From contig CAJVZZ010000015.1 in assembly GCA_913020435.1 (NCBI GenBank), positions 18,205 through 82,204 on the forward strand: a stretch of 64,000 bases of DNA, written 5' to 3'. The position numbers and the translations under genes were made by a program. Shown here in pieces: positions 18,438-26,368 of this stretch; position 1 is the first letter of the stretch; every line of letters starts with the position of its first letter. The notes below the pieces were generated by a model. It saw only the letters and a program-made list of their open reading frames with translations, was not told the DNA's origin and made no database searches. This DNA comes from an uncultured Flavobacteriales bacterium. GTDB lineage: Bacteria > Bacteroidota > Bacteroidia > Flavobacteriales_G > Salibacteraceae.

Positions 18438-19493
18438 ATGGGAATGAAATTGTCCGAGTTTAAGTTCGAATTACCTGAAGAACTAATTGCGCAGCATCCA
18501 GCTAAAAATCGAGATGAGTCTCGATTGATGGTGATACACCGCAAAACAGGTGAAATTGAGCACAAACAGTTCAAAGACATATTAGATTATTTCGAAGAAG
18601 GGGACATTAAGGTAATGAATGATACCAAAGTGTTTTCTGCAAGGATGTATGGCAACAAAGAAAAAACTGGGGCCGTAATCGAAGTATTTTTATTACGTGA
18701 ATTAAACAAAGAAAGTCGTCTTTGGGATGTTTTGGTAGATCCAGCACGGAAAATTAGAATTGGAAATAAACTGTATTTCGGAGAAGATGATGAGTTAGTA
18801 GCTGAGGTTATTGACAACACAACTTCTAGAGGAAGAACATTAAGATTTCTTTACGATGGACCCTACGAAGAGTTCAAAGAAACATTGTACTCATTAGGTG
18901 AAACTCCTCTACCAAAATACATTTCTAGGCCAGTTGAGCCAGAAGATGAAGATCGTTTTCAAAATGTATTTGCAAAACATGAAGGTGCGGTAGCTGTTCC
19001 TACAGCAGGTTTGCATTACAGCAAGCAATTGCTTAAGCGTTTAGAAATTCGTGGAGTTGAATTTCCAATGATGACTTTACATACTGGATTAGGAACATTT
19101 CGTCCGGTTGATGTTGAGGATTTAACGAAACACAAAATGGATTCTGAGGAAATGATTATCACTCAGGCTTGTGCTGATAGAGTGAATCAAGCTAAAGCTC
19201 AAAAGAAAAGGGTTTGTGCCATTGGTACTACTGTTCTTAGAGCAATGGAAGGTTCTGTATCTACTTTAGGAGAATTGAAACCTTACGATGGATGGAGTAA
19301 TAAATTTATTTTCCCTCCTTACAACTTTAAAGTTTCTACCGCATTGGTTACTAACTTCCATGAGCCAGAATCTACCTTATTAATGATGGTATGTGCCTTT
19401 GGTGGTTACGATTTAACTATGAAAGCATACAAAACTGCAATTGAAGAGAAGTACAACTTTTTGGCATACGGAGACGCTATGCTAATATTATAA
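18438..19493 (+). CDS. queA: S-adenosylmethionine:tRNA ribosyltransferase-isomerase QueA
   Basis: The 351-residue enzyme transfers and isomerises the ribosyl part of SAM to 7-aminomethyl-7-deazaguanine in tRNA, making epoxyqueuosine. It has the family's opening [20 protein letters not shown], the central [12 protein letters not shown] and [13 protein letters not shown], and the ending with [19 protein letters not shown]. Length is normal. The ATG at 18444 is an alternative start two codons in. The gene has its own likely promoter and ends in a hairpin terminator, so it seems to be a single-gene unit. Confidence 0.95.
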   Translation: MGMKLSEFKFELPEELIAQHPAKNRDESRLMVIHRKTGEIEHKQFKDILDYFEEGDIKVMNDTKVFSARMYGNKEKTGAVIEVFLLRELNKESRLWDVLVDPARKIRIGNKLYFGEDDELVAEVIDNTTSRGRTLRFLYDGPYEEFKETLYSLGETPLPKYISRPVEPEDEDRFQNVFAKHEGAVAVPTAGLHYSKQLLKRLEIRGVEFPMMTLHTGLGTFRPVDVEDLTKHKMDSEEMIITQACADRVNQAKAQKKRVCAIGTTVLRAMEGSVSTLGELKPYDGWSNKFIFPPYNFKVSTALVTNFHEPESTLLMMVCAFGGYDLTMKAYKTAIEEKYNFLAYGDAMLIL

Positions 19494-19521
19494 AGGCAGT
19501 ATTTCGGTCATAATAAAAAAG

Positions 19522-19550
19522 AAAAGGAGATATTTATAGCTCCTTTTTTT
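19522..19550 (+). terminator. Rho-independent terminator after queA
   Basis: AAGGAG and CTCCTT form a stem around an AT-rich loop, followed by a run of seven or more T. It ends eight bases before the ispD start codon. Confidence 0.75.
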
Positions 19551-19557
19551 GTTTCTA

Positions 19558-20241
19558 ATGAAAAGTAAAAAGTTCGCCATAATCGTCGCAGGTGGTTCAG
19601 GTTCTAGAATGCAATCTGAAACACCGAAGCAGTTTTTACCGCTGGGTGAAAAAACGATTATTGAACATACTATTCAGAAATTTCTAGATCACGATGCTGA
19701 GCTACAATTAGTTGTCGTAATTCCCGAAGCTCATTTAGATTTATGGAAATCTCTTTCTAAGAAGATTACGAAAAATGAGCGACTGACGCAGGCTTTTGGT
19801 GGAGCAACACGCTATCATTCAGTATCAAATGGATTAAAATGTATCGAAGCAAATGAAGGCGACTTGGTTGCCATTCACGACGCAGTTCGGCCTTTGTTTT
19901 CAAATGATTTAATCGAGCGCTGCTTTGTCGCTGCTTCGCAAGATGGCAATGCAATTCCAGCTACAGCCCTTGTCGAAACAATCAGAAAATTAGTGCCTGC
20001 CGCTAAGTCCTCGGAGTGGGTGGATAGAGGGGAATATAGGGCCATACAAACACCGCAGACTTTTCAGTACGATATACTAAAGGACGCTTATAATCAACTA
20101 TTTAGCGATACCTTTACCGATGATGCAAGCGTTGTAGAGGCAATGGGAGTAAAAGTGAATTTAGTTGAAGGAGAGCGCAACAACATAAAAATTACTACAC
20201 AAGAAGATTTAAAATTGGCAAGACTGCTCATACTATCATGA
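19558..20241 (+). CDS. ispD: 2-C-methyl-D-erythritol 4-phosphate cytidylyltransferase IspD
   Basis: The 227-residue nucleotidyltransferase makes CDP-methylerythritol in the non-mevalonate isoprenoid pathway. Recognisable are the CTP-binding loop VAGGSGSRM with PKQFLPL (residues 9-30), the DAVRPL motif in the middle and the ERNNIKITTQEDLKLA ending that is typical of IspD. The ATG at 19558 begins on the family N-terminus; an upstream TTG frame extension falls in the queA terminator. It overlaps rlmN by 4 bases (ATGA), indicating coupled translation. It also places the polyprenyl synthase at 22843 in a complete MEP-route context, though other MEP genes are not here. Confidence 0.95.
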   Translation: MKSKKFAIIVAGGSGSRMQSETPKQFLPLGEKTIIEHTIQKFLDHDAELQLVVVIPEAHLDLWKSLSKKITKNERLTQAFGGATRYHSVSNGLKCIEANEGDLVAIHDAVRPLFSNDLIERCFVAASQDGNAIPATALVETIRKLVPAAKSSEWVDRGEYRAIQTPQTFQYDILKDAYNQLFSDTFTDDASVVEAMGVKVNLVEGERNNIKITTQEDLKLARLLILS

Positions 20242-21293
20242 CGGAATCAAAAACAGATATTCGCCTTTTTAACTTAGGGCAGCTACAAGCTCAATTGGGA
20301 AAGTACAATTGGCCAAAATTTAGGGCAAAGCAGGTTTACCATTGGCTTTGGAAAAAGCACGTGCGTAGTTTTGAGGAAATGAATAACCTGCCTAAGGATA
20401 TAATTGAAGGACTGGAAAATAACTTTGAGATCCTTCCAATTAGAGTTAAAGATGAGCAGGTGAGTGATGACGGTACGATTAAGTCTGCCTTTGAAACAGC
20501 CGATAAAAAAATTGTAGAAGGCGTTCTTATTCCAACCGAAAAACGAATGACTGCATGTATCTCCTCTCAGATTGGTTGCAGCTTAGCTTGTAGTTTTTGT
20601 GCTACAGGTAAATTGAAACGATTAAGAAACTTAACTGCTTCTGAGATTGTAGATCAAGTGGTAGAAATAAACAACCAAGCAACGACTAATTATCAAAAAT
20701 CGCTTACCAATATTGTACTCATGGGAATGGGCGAGCCGCTCTTGAATTACAGCGAAGTAATGAAGGGAATTGATATGATTACCAGCGAAGATGGTTTGGG
20801 AATGTCTCCAAGGAGAATCACGCTTTCAACAGCTGGTATTTCTAAAATGATTCGTAAAATGGGCGATGATATGTCAAGGATAAATCTGGCATTATCATTA
20901 CATGCCGCAAACGATGAAAAGCGTAGTAAAATAATGGCCATAAACGACCAAAACAACTTGGACGAACTGGCCGAAGCTATGATTTACTATTATTCGAAAA
21001 CCAAACAAATGTTGACCTTTGAGTATATCATATTCAAAGATTTTAACGACAGTTTGGACGATGCTAGAGACTTAGCGCGCTTTTGCAAACGGGTACCCTC
21101 AAAAGTGAATATCATTGAATACAACTCAACTGATGACGAACAGTTTGCTAAGTCTCCAGAAGATCGAGTTGATGCTTTTGTGGAGTTTTTGACCAAACAA
21201 AAAATTGTTGCCAAAGTGCGGAGAAGCCGAGGCCAGGATATTGACGCTGCTTGTGGGCAGTTGGCCAATAAGAATAAGGCGGAATTGAAGTAG
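20238..21293 (+). CDS. rlmN: 23S rRNA (adenine-2503-C2) / tRNA methyltransferase RlmN
   Basis: The 351-residue radical-SAM enzyme has the CxxxCxxC cluster at Cys114, Cys118 and Cys121 (CSLACSFC), the GEPLLNY motif after it, and the second catalytic cysteine Cys339 in DAACGQL near the C-terminus. It methylates A2503 in 23S rRNA and A37 in some tRNAs through a methyl-cysteine intermediate, affecting decoding accuracy. Family length is normal. The start overlaps the end of ispD by 4 bases. No further gene follows closely. Confidence 0.95.
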   Translation: MTESKTDIRLFNLGQLQAQLGKYNWPKFRAKQVYHWLWKKHVRSFEEMNNLPKDIIEGLENNFEILPIRVKDEQVSDDGTIKSAFETADKKIVEGVLIPTEKRMTACISSQIGCSLACSFCATGKLKRLRNLTASEIVDQVVEINNQATTNYQKSLTNIVLMGMGEPLLNYSEVMKGIDMITSEDGLGMSPRRITLSTAGISKMIRKMGDDMSRINLALSLHAANDEKRSKIMAINDQNNLDELAEAMIYYYSKTKQMLTFEYIIFKDFNDSLDDARDLARFCKRVPSKVNIIEYNSTDDEQFAKSPEDRVDAFVEFLTKQKIVAKVRRSRGQDIDAACGQLANKNKAELK

Positions 21294-21306
21294 AGTAAAG
21301 TGTTCT

Positions 21307-21318
21307 ATTCCATGGAAT
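21307..21318. repeat. 12-bp perfect palindrome ATTCCATGGAAT
   Basis: It lies 14 bases after the rlmN stop in the 208-base gap before the next gene. It could be a protein-binding site; no second copy was noticed in the gap. Confidence 0.35.
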
Positions 21319-21464
21319 CAAGTGCTATCACAAGATTATATATTGTGGTCTAATCAGTTGAGCAAGAGGTAAAAAAATACAGTTTGTGTTTATTATTAAT
21401 GAGCCGTAAATGCAATTATTTTACAAAGAGATTTAATCTCGCGGCAACTGGGTGTTCATTTTAA

Positions 21465-21472
21465 TATATTTG
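21465..21472 (+). promoter_or_regulatory. Candidate -7 box of the exported protein gene at 21502
   Basis: TATATTTG matches TAnnTTTG exactly, 29 bases before the ATG. No good -33 box is visible. Confidence 0.35.
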
Positions 21473-21501
21473 ATTTCTTCCTAATCAAAAACTAAAAGAA
21501 A

Positions 21502-22053
21502 ATGAATTCAATTATTCGTGTTGCTATTCTTGTCGTGGTATTTTTTACTTTATCAAGCGGCGGATTTAAGAAAGCTAAAAATATTGAACTGCCTCCCCCA
21601 GGCATGTCAATTATTTATGGCAAGCTAACAGGTATGGGAAGAGCAGCATATAAGGTAGTTTGGCTTAGGGATCTAGAGACAAAAAAAGTATTTAAGTATT
21701 GTGCAAAATGTACAACTCTGAATAGCACAGAGGAGGAGGTATATGCGTTCATTGTACCTCCTTCGAAATATGAGTTGTATGCCTATGTGAGTTTGTTTGG
21801 AGGGAATTCGCAGTCACTTCATTTTTGGAGTAAGAATAAGGCAAATACAAAAGGCTTCAGTAAGAAAAAAGCAGAACCGCTTAAACGATCGGTTTTAAAA
21901 ATAGAAGAGAACAAAACGTACTATTTAGGAGAATGGGATTGTGAAAAAGGTGCTCCAAGAATTGTAATGGATAAGGAAGCTACAGACTCCGATATTTCTG
22001 GGAAATTCCCAAGTCTTAAAACCGAGAATGCAATAACGCTAATGCCGGAATAG
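21502..22053 (+). CDS. Exported protein of unknown function
   Basis: The 183-residue protein has an N-terminal hydrophobic signal (about residues 4-19, ending SSGG) without a clear lipobox. The mature part begins with a beta-rich region, IYGKLTGMGRAAYKVVWLRD, followed by a CAKC pair (about residues 68-71) and a tail of charged residues. The segment LEIxENKTYYLGEWDC-type (LKIEENKTYYLGEWDC) recalls surface or lipid-handling proteins, but I do not recognise a family. It is flanked by rlmN and aat and seems to be its own transcript. The CxxC is not followed by His, so it is not a c-type heme motif; a metal site or disulfide is possible. Confidence 0.6.
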   Translation: MNSIIRVAILVVVFFTLSSGGFKKAKNIELPPPGMSIIYGKLTGMGRAAYKVVWLRDLETKKVFKYCAKCTTLNSTEEEVYAFIVPPSKYELYAYVSLFGGNSQSLHFWSKNKANTKGFSKKKAEPLKRSVLKIEENKTYYLGEWDCEKGAPRIVMDKEATDSDISGKFPSLKTENAITLMPE

Positions 22054-22090
22054 TGAATATAACTTCACCTACGAGGAATTTTGAGCGCAC

Positions 22091-22714
22091 ATGCAAATCT
22101 TAAATCAAAAAATCACATTTCCAGATGTAAGCCAAGCCTCAGCAGATGGCTTGTTGGCTATTGGAGGTGATTTATCTCCAGAGCGATTAATTGAAGCTTA
22201 TTCAAAAGGTATATTTCCTTGGTTCAACGATGAAGACCCTATTATGTGGTGGTCACCAGATCCTAGATTTGTAATCTTTCCTGAAGAATTGAAAGTTTCT
22301 AAAAGCATGAAACAGCTGTTTAAAAAGAAACCATTTCGAGTTACACAAAATCAAAATTTTGAAGCAGTTATCCGAAATTGTTCAGCGGCAAAACGTCACG
22401 ATCAAGATGGAACTTGGATTATAGAACCTATGATTGATGCCTACCTGAATTTGCACAAATTAGGCTACGCCATTTCTGTTGAGGTGTGGCAGGATGATGA
22501 GCTTGTTGGAGGACTCTATGGTTTGGATTTAGGAAATAATGTGTTTTGCGGAGAAAGTATGTTTGCTAAAGTCAGTAATGCTAGCAAGTATGGTTTTATA
22601 GATTTTATTCATAAATCGACTTACAAGCTAATTGACTGCCAGCTGCATACCAAACATTTGGAAAGTTTAGGCGGAAAAAACATCCCTAGAGCTGAGTTTA
22701 TTGGGTATTTGTAG
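22091..22714 (+). CDS. aat: Leucyl/phenylalanyl-tRNA-protein transferase Aat
   Basis: The 207-residue enzyme adds Leu or Phe to N-terminal Arg/Lys residues, marking proteins for ClpAP in the N-end rule pathway. The family hallmarks are present: SADGLLAIGGDLSPERL (about 17-33), YSKGIFPWFNDEDPIMWWSP (about 37-57), and LVGGLYG with FCGESMF in the second half. The length and start are normal. It is a stand-alone gene between two unrelated units. Confidence 0.95.
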   Translation: MQILNQKITFPDVSQASADGLLAIGGDLSPERLIEAYSKGIFPWFNDEDPIMWWSPDPRFVIFPEELKVSKSMKQLFKKKPFRVTQNQNFEAVIRNCSAAKRHDQDGTWIIEPMIDAYLNLHKLGYAISVEVWQDDELVGGLYGLDLGNNVFCGESMFAKVSNASKYGFIDFIHKSTYKLIDCQLHTKHLESLGGKNIPRAEFIGYL

Positions 22715-22818
22715 CAGCAGTATCAGTGCGTTAGAAAAGAAAATCGAGTATAATTCCCAAAAAAACATAACCTCTTTAATAATCACAACATAACCGTTCG
22801 TCAAATTGTATTAACTAA

Positions 22819-22826
22819 TACTTTTG
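22819..22826 (+). promoter_or_regulatory. Candidate -7 box of the polyprenyl synthase gene
   Basis: TACTTTTG matches TAnnTTTG exactly and ends 16 bases before the TTG start at 22843. The best -33 candidate (TTCG, 18 bases upstream) is imperfect. Confidence 0.4.
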
Positions 22827-22842
22827 AGTAATATTTGAACGA

Positions 22843-23817
22843 TTGACGGTAGTTGAAGAAATAAAGGAACCCATTAAAGCAGAAATGCTTGTATTCGAAG
22901 ATCGTTTTCGGTCTTCTATGAAGAGTACTGTTCCATTGCTCGATAAAATCACACACTATATTATCAAACGTAAAGGGAAGCAAATGCGTCCTATGTTCGT
23001 TTTTTTATCGGCTAAAGTTTTTGGTGAACTGAACGATTCATCTTACCATGCAGCTTCATTAATTGAGTTGTTGCACACCGCAACATTGGTGCATGATGAT
23101 GTAGTGGACGATGCACACAAACGAAGAGGCTTCTTTTCGCTTAATGCACTTTGGAAAAACAAGATTGCCGTTTTGGTAGGAGATTATTTATTGTCTACAG
23201 GTTTGTTATTGGCAATAGATAACGGCGAGTTTCAAATGCTACAGATAGTATCTAAAGCAGTTAAAGAAATGAGCGAAGGCGAGTTACTCCAAATGGAAAA
23301 AGCTCGAACCTTAAATATGGATGAAGCGATTTATTACGATATCATTCGTGGAAAAACGGCAACGTTGATAGCTGCTTGTTGTGCTGCTGGAGCAGCTACG
23401 GTTACCAAAAATGAAGAAAACATTGATGCCATGCACGAATTTGGAATTAATGTCGGAATAGCTTTTCAGATAAAAGATGATTTATTCGATTACGGTTATG
23501 GTCAAGACATTGGCAAACCAGTAGGAATAGACATTAAAGAAAAGAAAACCACCTTGCCTTTAATCTATGCTTTGAATAAAACGAGCTGGTTGAAGAAACG
23601 ACAAATGATCAATATTGTAAAGAATCACAATACCAATCGCAAAAAAGTAGATGAGCTTTTTGCTTTTGTGAAAGAGCAAGGCGGAATAGCTTATGCCGAA
23701 AAGGTAATGTTGGAATACACTCAAAAGGCCAAAGATATTTTATTGAAAATGCCAGAAAATGCTGCTCGAGCTAGTCTGATGCAAATGGTTGATTATACGA
23801 TTACTCGAAAGAAATAA
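22843..23817 (+). CDS. Trans-polyprenyl diphosphate synthase (quinone side chain)
   Basis: The 324-residue prenyltransferase has the first Asp-rich motif DDVVDD (residues 85-90), preceded by LLHTATLVH, and the second Asp-rich motif KDDLFDYGY (near residue 217). Such all-E enzymes of this length usually make the C30-C40 tail of menaquinone or ubiquinone from isoprenoid units. Bulk near the first motif (His-Thr-Ala) fits a long-chain product, but the exact chain length cannot be read. Translation seems to start with TTG at 22843, giving the MTVVEEIK N-terminus that is common in Bacteroidota members. Menaquinone is the expected product in this phylum. Confidence 0.88.
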   Translation: MTVVEEIKEPIKAEMLVFEDRFRSSMKSTVPLLDKITHYIIKRKGKQMRPMFVFLSAKVFGELNDSSYHAASLIELLHTATLVHDDVVDDAHKRRGFFSLNALWKNKIAVLVGDYLLSTGLLLAIDNGEFQMLQIVSKAVKEMSEGELLQMEKARTLNMDEAIYYDIIRGKTATLIAACCAAGAATVTKNEENIDAMHEFGINVGIAFQIKDDLFDYGYGQDIGKPVGIDIKEKKTTLPLIYALNKTSWLKKRQMINIVKNHNTNRKKVDELFAFVKEQGGIAYAEKVMLEYTQKAKDILLKMPENAARASLMQMVDYTITRKK

Positions 23818-23857
23818 ATCGGTACTCTTTTCCTAACCATCAACCCTTTCCTCGTCA

Positions 23858-23876
23858 CCTTCCCCAGAAGGGAAGG
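23858..23876. terminator. GC-rich hairpin between convergent genes
   Basis: CCTTCCC and GGGAAGG form a 7-bp stem with a 5-base loop. It has no T run on either strand. It sits in the 124-base gap between the convergent polyprenyl synthase and acyl-CoA dehydrogenase genes, and may attenuate or stabilise both 3' ends. Confidence 0.4.
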
Positions 23877-23941
23877 ATAGAGTAAATACAATATTGATAA
23901 CCCGTTTCATTCTCTTCAACTCGAGAGCAAGATTGTTATCC

Positions 23942-25120
23942 CTACTTAAAGGCAGGAATTCCAGTTACATCAGCACCAGTAATCAACAAGTGAATATCGT
24001 GCGTTCCTTCGTAAGTAATTACCGACTCTAGGTTCGCCATGTGGCGCATACAAGGATATTCGTTGGTAATCCCCATTGCACCATGAATTTGACGAGATTC
24101 TCTAGCGATGTTTACAGCCATTTCGACGTTGTTACGTTTAGCCATAGAAATCTGAGCAGTAGTTGCTCTTCCTTCGTTTCTTAATACCCCCAAACGATAA
24201 GTCAGTAATTGTGCTTTCGTGATTTCGGTAATCATTTCAGCCAATTTCTTTTGAATCAATTGAAAACCACCAATCGGTTTGTCAAACTGGATACGCTCTT
24301 TAGAATATCTTAATGCAGAATCGTAACAATCTAATGCTGCTCCAATTGCGCCCCAAGCTATTCCATATCTAGCTGAATCCAAGCAACTCATTGGTGCTCC
24401 TAATCCAGATTTTCCAGGTAGCAAATTCTCTTTAGGAATTTTTACGTTGTCGAAGATTAACTCTCCCGTTGATGAAGCACGTAAAGAGTGTTTTCCGTGC
24501 ATTTCTGGAGTAGAAAACCCTTCCATTCCACGTTCTACGATTAAACCGTGTATACGTCCAGATTCGTCTTTGGCCCAAACAACTGCAACTTGTGCAAATG
24601 GCGCATTTGAAATCCACATTTTGGCACCATTCAACAAATAATGATCTCCTTGGTCGGAAAAGTTTGTAATCATACCCGATGGGTTAGAGCCGTAATCAGG
24701 CTCTGTAAGTCCAAAACAACCTAACCACTCACCTGAGGCTAGTTTTGGTAAATATTTTTGGCGTTGTTCTTCAGTTCCATATTTCCAGATAGGGTACATA
24801 ACCAATGAACTTTGCACAGAAGCAGTAGACCGAACACCAGAATCACAGCGCTCTAGTTCCTGCATCAATAATCCATAAGAGATTTGATCGAGCCCTGCAC
24901 CACCGTACTCTTCTGGAATGTATGGCCCAAAAGCACCGATTGCTCCTAGTCCCGGAACAATTTGATTTGGGAATTCACCTTTTTCGTAATACTCTTCGAT
25001 AATAGGAGAAACCTCTTGTTTTAACCATTCTCTAGCTGCCGAACGAATCATGATTTGTTCGTCGCTTAAAAACTCATCCATTAGATAATAATCGTGTGCT
25101 TCAAATCGATCTGTGCCCAT
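23942..25120 (-). CDS. gcdH: Glutaryl-CoA dehydrogenase (acyl-CoA dehydrogenase family)
   Basis: The 392-residue flavoenzyme has the acyl-CoA dehydrogenase core, including FGLTEPDYGSNPSGM for FAD and substrate contacts, RESRQIHGAMGITNEY, and catalytic base Glu371 in TYEGTHDIH. The TYEGTHDIHLLI ending and MATRE-like tail place it with glutaryl-CoA dehydrogenases, which oxidise and decarboxylate glutaryl-CoA to crotonyl-CoA during lysine and tryptophan breakdown. Assignment within the superfamily is strong but not certain. It is a single gene with a very good promoter 23 bases upstream, divergent from the heme-motif lipoprotein. Confidence 0.85.
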   Translation of the reverse strand: MGTDRFEAHDYYLMDEFLSDEQIMIRSAAREWLKQEVSPIIEEYYEKGEFPNQIVPGLGAIGAFGPYIPEEYGGAGLDQISYGLLMQELERCDSGVRSTASVQSSLVMYPIWKYGTEEQRQKYLPKLASGEWLGCFGLTEPDYGSNPSGMITNFSDQGDHYLLNGAKMWISNAPFAQVAVVWAKDESGRIHGLIVERGMEGFSTPEMHGKHSLRASSTGELIFDNVKIPKENLLPGKSGLGAPMSCLDSARYGIAWGAIGAALDCYDSALRYSKERIQFDKPIGGFQLIQKKLAEMITEITKAQLLTYRLGVLRNEGRATTAQISMAKRNNVEMAVNIARESRQIHGAMGITNEYPCMRHMANLESVITYEGTHDIHLLITGADVTGIPAFK

Positions 25121-25143
25121 CTTTTCCTTTTTAATTAAGATTA

Positions 25144-25176
25144 CAAAAGTACTATATTGCTAATTATTAACTCAAA
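25144..25176 (-). promoter_or_regulatory. Bacteroidota sigma-A promoter of the acyl-CoA dehydrogenase gene
   Basis: Read on the minus strand, TTTG (25176-25173) is followed after 21 bases by TACTTTTG (25151-25144), an exact match to both boxes. The ATG at 25120 is 23 bases downstream. Confidence 0.65.
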
Positions 25177-25179
25177 AAT

Positions 25180-25551
25180 ATGCTTAAAACTAAATTTGCA
25201 ATTGTTCTTGTACTTTTTGCATTGATTGTTGTACAATCTTGTAAAAAAGAGGTGTTTGACGTCTCAGAACCAGAAGAAATCGTTGTACCGGTGGATGAGT
25301 GTCTAGACGTTTTTTACCAGAACGGTGCAAAATCGATTGTTGAGGCGAAATGTGTTACTTGTCATATCGCAGGAGGATCAGGTCCTGGCGATTATACTAA
25401 AACCGATGTTTTGATTGCTAATCTTGCTAAAATAAAGCAAAGAGCAGTCGTTGATAAGACCATGCCCTCAGCCTTTGCACCACAATTAATTGATGCCGAA
25501 ATTGAAACGCTAAGAAATTGGATCGATTGTGGTGGACAATTTGGGCCTTAG
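25180..25551 (+). CDS. Lipoprotein with a single c-type heme motif (CxxCH)
   Basis: The 123-residue product has a lipoprotein signal ending in Cys21 (VVQSC) and a small domain with the heme-attachment motif CVTCH (Cys58, Cys61, His62). A possible distal ligand is Met95 in DKTMPSAF. The end, ETLRNWIDCGGQFGP, matches the C-terminal helix of small monoheme cytochrome domains found as Bacteroidota lipoproteins. It would be an envelope electron-transfer protein, with the N-terminal lipid holding it to a membrane. It leads a cluster with a decayed copy of itself, a YceI protein and a DUF5777 barrel. Heme binding is inferred from the motif only. Confidence 0.75.
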   Translation: MLKTKFAIVLVLFALIVVQSCKKEVFDVSEPEEIVVPVDECLDVFYQNGAKSIVEAKCVTCHIAGGSGPGDYTKTDVLIANLAKIKQRAVVDKTMPSAFAPQLIDAEIETLRNWIDCGGQFGP

Positions 25552-25564
25552 GCTGGAGATATAA

Positions 25565-25809
25565 CACATCCAGCGCCAAGACATTAAGTCTATTATTACT
25601 GCAAAGTGCGTAGCGTGTCAAATATCGGGTGGAACGGGGCCGACTGATCTTTCTACAACGGAAGAGGTTAAAAAGAGAGTAAACAATGGTAGATTAAAAG
25701 TGGTGGTTATTGATCAAAAAATCAATGCCTAAGACTGGATCAAATCTGGTAACGCTAAGAACTAGATAAAATTTTAAAACGGCTTAACGACGGAGCAAAT
25801 TTCGAATAA
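25565..25809 (+). pseudogene. Decayed tandem copy of the heme-motif lipoprotein (CxxCQ)
   Basis: Translating from 25565 gives DIKSIITAKCVACQISGGTG, which aligns with KSIVEAKCVTCHIAGGSG of the preceding gene. The heme motif has lost its His (CVACQ). An in-frame TAA lies at 25730-25732, and a one-base shift at about 25757-25762 moves into the frame ELDKILKRLNDGANFE, which matches the intact gene's end EIETLRNWIDCGGQF position by position (Trp replaced by Arg). No signal peptide remains and a stop precedes the region at 25562. So it is a degraded paralogue, unless sequence errors created the lesions. The alignment was done by eye. Confidence 0.75.
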
Positions 25810-25811
25810 TT

Positions 25812-26360
25812 ATGAAAAAGATTTATACTGTATTAGCAGCGATTTTATTAGGAATAGGAGCGCTACCCGCACAAGATATTTTTATGGTGGATTCAAGTTA
25901 TGTTCACTTTTTCTCAGAAGCAACGTTAGAAAATATTGAAGCTGAGAACAATAAGGCAAAAGGATTAATAAATAGAGCAAATAGTAAAGTAGCTTTTCTA
26001 ATTCCGATAAAAAGCTTTGAATTCGATAAAGAGCTTATGAAAGAGCACTTCAATGAGAATTACATGGAATCCGAAAAGTTCAAAGCTGCAACATTTAAAG
26101 GTCAGATTAATGAGAAAATTAACTGGAAAAAAGAAGGATCTTATATTGTAACAGTCACAGGAATTTTGAACGTACACGGTGTTAAAAAAAGCAGAACGAT
26201 TAAAGGTAAGCTGATGGTAAAGGAGAGTAGAATTCGAGTTCAAACAAAATTCGAATTGAAATTAGTTGATCATGACATTGAAATCCCAACAGTTGTTTTT
26301 CAAAAAATTGCTGAGGTAATAGACGTAACAGTTGATTTGCAGTTTTCACTTAAAAAATAA
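25812..26360 (+). CDS. YceI-family periplasmic protein
   Basis: The 182-residue product has a signal peptide (about residues 1-21, ending LPAQ) and a YceI lipocalin-like barrel: early FxSxATLEnI, the central segment FLIPIKSFEFDKELMKEHFN, then ESEKFKAATFKG and ILNVHGVKKSRTIKG. YceI proteins bind isoprenoid or other amphipathic lipids in the periplasm. The gene begins 3 bases after the decayed cytochrome remnant and ends 9 bases before the DUF5777 gene, so it belongs to that cluster. The ligand is not known. It may have been co-transcribed with the cytochrome-like lipoprotein and could pass a quinone-type ligand to it, but this is speculation. Confidence 0.85.
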   Translation: MKKIYTVLAAILLGIGALPAQDIFMVDSSYVHFFSEATLENIEAENNKAKGLINRANSKVAFLIPIKSFEFDKELMKEHFNENYMESEKFKAATFKGQINEKINWKKEGSYIVTVTGILNVHGVKKSRTIKGKLMVKESRIRVQTKFELKLVDHDIEIPTVVFQKIAEVIDVTVDLQFSLKK

Positions 26361-26368
26361 AGGTCATA

